Source: Litomosoides sigmodontis
Taxonomy: Eukaryota > Nematoda > Chromadorea > Rhabditida > Onchocercidae
Direction: 5' to 3'
Length of the DNA: 64,000 nt
NCBI GenBank assembly: GCA_963070105.1
Contig: OY718805.1
Location: 1,736,001-1,800,000 of the forward strand
Part shown: positions 60,003-64,000 of the stretch, one piece after another
How positions within the stretch are numbered: position 1 is the stretch's first letter
Layout of the letters: every line of letters starts with the position of its first letter
Translations under genes and position numbers: made by a program
The notes under the pieces: model-generated
Told to the model about the DNA's origin: nothing
The model's database searches: none
The model's input: the letters and a program-made list of their open reading frames with translations, nothing else

Positions 60003-63000
60003 GTGGGCATTCTTTTTATTCTTTAAATGCAGGTTTTTTAAGAAGCGAAAAAAGCCTGAACCACTTTTGCGTTACTAGTGTGTTTTTATGGCCTCTACTG
60101 AGACAGTGATTGAGAGTTCGTACTTTTGCTAGTGTTGTCTTCAGCTTTTTGTTAATTATGGAATATAGACATTTAGTGAGGAACCGAAGACTAATATTCT
60201 TAAATTACGTATGTTATTAGAAGTTTAGAAAACCATTACCAAGAGTCAAAATAAGACAACGAAAAGTGATGAAAAGAAGAAACTGAACGAACGAGCAAGG
60301 GATGAAGGCAAATTTATGGAGCTGCCGGGTGCAGAAAAAGGAAATGTGGTAGTTCGTTTTCCACCTGAAGCCAGTGGGTAAGTAGATTCATCTCTGCTAT
60401 AAACAACAAAAAGTCGTGTATTTACAAAAGGAAGGAGAAAAAAAATGAATTTCCTTTTTTTTCAGATATTTGCATATCGGACATGCTAAAGCAGCTCTTT
60501 TAAATCAATATTATCAGCAGACTTTTGAAGGAAAATTGATTATGCGGTTTGATGATACGAATCCAGCAAAAGAGAATGCTCATTTTGAACAGGTGATAGT
60601 AGTAATTTAATTCGGAATTTTACCTTGCTCAGTTTGGTTTTTTGAAATTCAACAAAGTTTTTCTCATTGGTTACATATAACGGAAGCCAATTTGAAAAGA
60701 ATGTATGACATTCATAGGTATAAGGAAAAATATTGTCAGTAAATGTGCTGGAGTTGATGGAATGATACTGAAGAACGCAGATGAGTCACATTATGAAGCA
60801 CTGCAGTGTAATTTCCAAATTTTGTTTAAGGTGATTTTGGAAGATCTAGAAATGTTGCAAATAAGGCCAGATAGGTTCACACATACATCTGATCATTTCG
60901 ACATGATATTAGAAATGTGTGAACGTTTGTTGCAAGAAGGGAAAGCTTACGTAGACGATACGGACGCAGAATTGATGCGAAAGGAACGCGAAGAACGTAA
61001 AGAAAGTCAATGTCGTAACAGTAGTAAGTCTTTCTGTTTAATAATTTATTAATCCACATTGTTAGATTATTGGAGCGCTTAGCTTTATCCGTAGCGTAAG
61101 TTAGTGCACCAATAAACTAACAGCAGTTCAAAAAATAACTATACATTTATTCAAATAACGAGACACTTAAATCGGTATTATAGGTGTTAAAATACTTATC
61201 AAGATCCTTTACTGTCCAATTTAAATATGTGTCTTTCTCTCCATATTTATCTATTCCTTTTATACTGAATATTCATTTTATTAACGAAAAATGAACGAAA
61301 AGTATACAGTTTTTTGGTCATCATATTGAAAAGTTAAAAAAAACAATTGAAATGCATAATAGACGATCAAATTTTCTCATTTGAATTTTGAAGCCTCTGA
61401 GCAAAATTTACTACTATGGGAAGAAATGAAAAAGGCGACACTAAAAGGACAAAAATGTTGTGTTCGAATCAAAATTGACATGCAAAGCAACAATGGTGCA
61501 ATGCGTGATCCGACAATTTATCGCTGTAAGCCCGAAACCCATATTCGAACTGGAAACAAATATAAGTTTGTCGTTACGCTATTTTAGCAAGTGCTATCGT
61601 TATTCATTTTGTGACGCTGTAATTTTTGAGGATTGATAAATGACTGCTCTTTGGTTTCTTTTTGCAGGGTTTATCCAACGTACGACTTTGCTTGTCCTAT
61701 AGTGGACAGTATTGAAGGTGTTACACATGCTCTTCGTACTACAGAGTACACAGATCGTGATGAACAATACTATTTTATTTGTGATGTATTAGGACTAAGG
61801 AAACCATATATTTGGTCATATGCTCGATTAAATATGACAAATACAGTGATGAGCAAGCGAAAACTTACATGGCTTGTCGATGAACATCATGTGGAAGGAT
61901 GGTAAGATTCATTTATAGTTTCCTCAAAAACTGGTATATTTGCCTAGAGTAGAATTTCGAAGCAAAAACTGCCGCATGACATTTTCATGCAAACAGTTCC
62001 AAACTGTAGCATACTGCTTGTTGCAAAATAACTCTTATCGTGCTAATAAACGTTTACATAACTGAATGTCTGTGTTCTATATGTTGTATATGGTAAGTTC
62101 AGACATGCATGAAGGAATTGCTCAAAATTCTAAGGCGATGTTTATTAATTTTAATTTTTGATGTGATCCATAAATATTCGAAAATTTATATAAGACTTTA
62201 ACTTTGTTCATAATTTTTCCTCCGCGCTTATGTTCGTTTTCCCTGTTTTTGCTTTCCTAAGAGGTTTTTGCATGAGTCGAAATATCGTTGCAATAAGGAA
62301 AGGATTAGGCAACTAAGACATAATTTTTTAATAATGAAAAGTTGTATTTTCGTTAAAGGGATGACCCGCGACTACCCACTGTTCGGGGTATGATGCGACA
62401 CGGATTGACAGTTGAGGGTTTGAAGCAGTTTATTGTTGCCCAAGGTGGTAGCCGCTCCATTGTTATGATGGAATGGGATAAAATCTGGTCGTTCAATAAA
62501 AAAGTCTGTTTTACTTGCAGTATTTTTTTTGCACAAAATGCAGAAATTGTTATTAACTTTTTCCTTATTGGGAAGGTAAGTGAATGGCTAACATCCTCCA
62601 CTATTTTTTTAGGTAATTGATCCAGTTGCTCCTCGTTATACTGCTCTTGATTGCACAGAAAATCTTGTTCAAGTAGTAGTTGCGGATGATTTTACTGAGG
62701 AATCAAAGGACGTGCCATTGCATCCGAAGGTTACTTTATTGAATATCAAATGCTTTGGTTTGAAAGCTTCTATCTTTTTCTGTCATATTGGTTTAGAAAA
62801 AGTGGACATCGTTTTCACAGGGAACCTATCTGTTTTAATACGCACTTATTGTACATTACCAAAAAATTCGCTACGTTTTCCATATCTGGTTATTTTTTAT
62901 TATGCAAGTGGTTAAAGCATTGGACCAGTGATGAGAAATTTTTATGACATAACTTTTAAGATGAAATAATTGTTTTCATGAATTGTTGCGGATTTTTTTT

Positions 63001-64000
63001 TTGTTTTGACGATTTTCGTTAGCTATTCTAAAATTCTATTTCAGAACGTCGAAGTTGGAGTAAAAACTGTTTGGTATAGTAAAAAATTGCTGGTAGAAGA
63101 AGTTGATGCACGGGAAATGAATGTAGATGATTCGGTAACATTTATCAACTGGGGAAATGTGAAAATTTGCGACATATTGAAAGATGGTGATAAAATAACA
63201 GAAATCAGAGCAAGACTGGATCTTGAGAATAAGGTTTATTGCAGTTTTACTTTTGTTTTGCTTCATTTTTTTAAACAGTCGAAGATTTTTTATTTTGGAT
63301 AATTAGTGCGTTTAACCCCTAAGAGTAATCTTTTTGGTTTGTTAATATTTAGATATGAATGCTTATCAATTAAATTAAATAATAGGAGATTTCGTGTCCT
63401 TTTTGGAACTCTGAACTAGAGTTATAGTGAAAGTCATGAGTACTCTCGTCTTAAATTATTTTGAACTGAATACAGTGATGTTATTAAATGCCAGTTTAGG
63501 ATTACAAGAAAACATTAAAAGTAACATGGATTGCGGAAACGAAACTGGGACCACAAATTCCGGTAAAAGTCACTGAGTATTCTCATATTATCAGTAAGGC
63601 TGTTGTGGGGAAAGATGAAGACTGGAAGCAGTTCGTAAATTATAATTCTATGGTATGTCAAATTCCAATATCTAAAGTAACTTTGTACCTCTATTTTTGA
63701 TGGTGAACAGAATGGTTCAAGCATTAAGTGCTTGGTTTGCTTTTGATAACATTAATGCCGCAATGAAGAGAATCAAGAAAACCCTAAAAAAAGAACAGAA
63801 CCTTGCTGAAAATTCGGTATATTAAGCTTTAGATGTAGTATATTTCATGAACTGAAATGTACTGCGTTCTCTAAATTTTAATAACTTAATAAATCAAAAT
63901 GATACAACTCTCACACCAAAATACCAATGTATTTTAATTGTCAAGGTGTTTCTTCCAGAAATACTTCGACTTTATCGGTGAACCAGCGATGAAAGAAATA
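58716..64000 (+). CDS. ears-1: Cytosolic glutamyl-tRNA synthetase, 5' part (runs off the window)
   Basis: Class I synthetase charging tRNA-Glu. Fifteen exons are visible: 58716-58882, 59064-59096, 59210-59315, 59580-59744, 59868-60002, 60229-60377, 60466-60592, 60831-61023, 61394-61565, 61668-61901, 62359-62503, 62613-62729, 63045-63233, 63500-63652 and 63959-64000 (incomplete). They give 709 codons with agreeing phases. Order: an N-terminal GST-like domain (about aa 1-200; [25 protein letters not shown]); a Lys-rich hinge; a Rossmann catalytic core with HIGH ([16 protein letters not shown], motif at 60473-60484), RFDDTNP and the KMSKS equivalent MSKRK (61849-61863); and an anticodon-binding barrel with [12 protein letters not shown]. 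It is the archaeal/eukaryotic type, as in the GluRS half of animal EPRS. As I recall, nematodes have separate ears-1 and pars-1 genes. Whether WHEP repeats or a ProRS part follow lies beyond the window. Confidence 0.95.

Noticed and set aside
60600..60830. Open frame upstream of the ears-1 exon at 60831
   Set aside because: The previous exon ends in phase 0 at 60592 and read-through hits TAA within six codons. The upstream part does not match GluRS, whereas VILEDLEML, starting at 60831, does.

Overview
The window is AT-rich eukaryotic DNA with many short exons, introns that mostly end in a T-rich tract plus TTTCAG, and plausible spliced-leader acceptor sites just upstream of start codons. The gene content and splice style point to a nematode. 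I favour a clade III (spirurid or filarial-like) species, but that placement is inference. All four genes I could support lie on the + strand. I rebuilt them exon by exon, using GT-AG (once GC-AG) boundaries and checking that splice phases agree.

Layout: (1) about 1.9-42.9 kb holds a giant multi-PDZ scaffold gene orthologous to C. elegans mpz-1 and vertebrate MUPP1 (MPDZ)/PATJ. From about 12.5 kb to its stop at 42907 it has 43 exons that sum to 2027 codons with no phase break, encoding ten complete PDZ domains. A half PDZ and a phase-compatible chain of less certain N-terminal exons lie upstream. (2) 42.9-45.5 kb is intergenic. (3) 45549-54753 is an mks-5/RPGRIP1L ciliary transition-zone gene of about 1157 codons: an N-terminal coiled coil, two C2 domains and the C-terminal RPGR-interacting C2-like domain. 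(4) 55891-58380 is a pqbp-1 (polyglutamine-binding protein 1) gene of 296 codons with a WW domain and the C-terminal U5-15kD-binding motif. (5) 58716 to the window end is the 5' two-thirds or so of ears-1, cytosolic glutamyl-tRNA synthetase, with HIGH and MSKRK motifs, running off the right edge. pqbp-1 and ears-1 are only about 0.3 kb apart, each with an acceptor-like site before its ATG, so they may form a two-gene operon.

Repeats are prominent: two AT-only trinucleotide arrays (4855-5362 and 16200-17633), many CT/GA and CA/GT microsatellites, a perfect 66-bp tandem duplication (26552-26683), a 5-bp array (43741-43770) and an 18-20 bp degenerate tandem (32492-32600). The 1434-bp array is the most unusual object here. 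It ends directly against a coding exon's splice acceptor, and it is in frame with that exon as an uninterrupted run of Asn codons broken by one His codon. Very long low-complexity open frames on the opposite strand of these arrays are artefacts of the repeat.

The genes have unrelated jobs (membrane and synaptic scaffolding, cilium gate, pre-mRNA splicing, translation). I found no defence, mobile-element, CRISPR or biosynthetic system, and no tRNA or rRNA genes.
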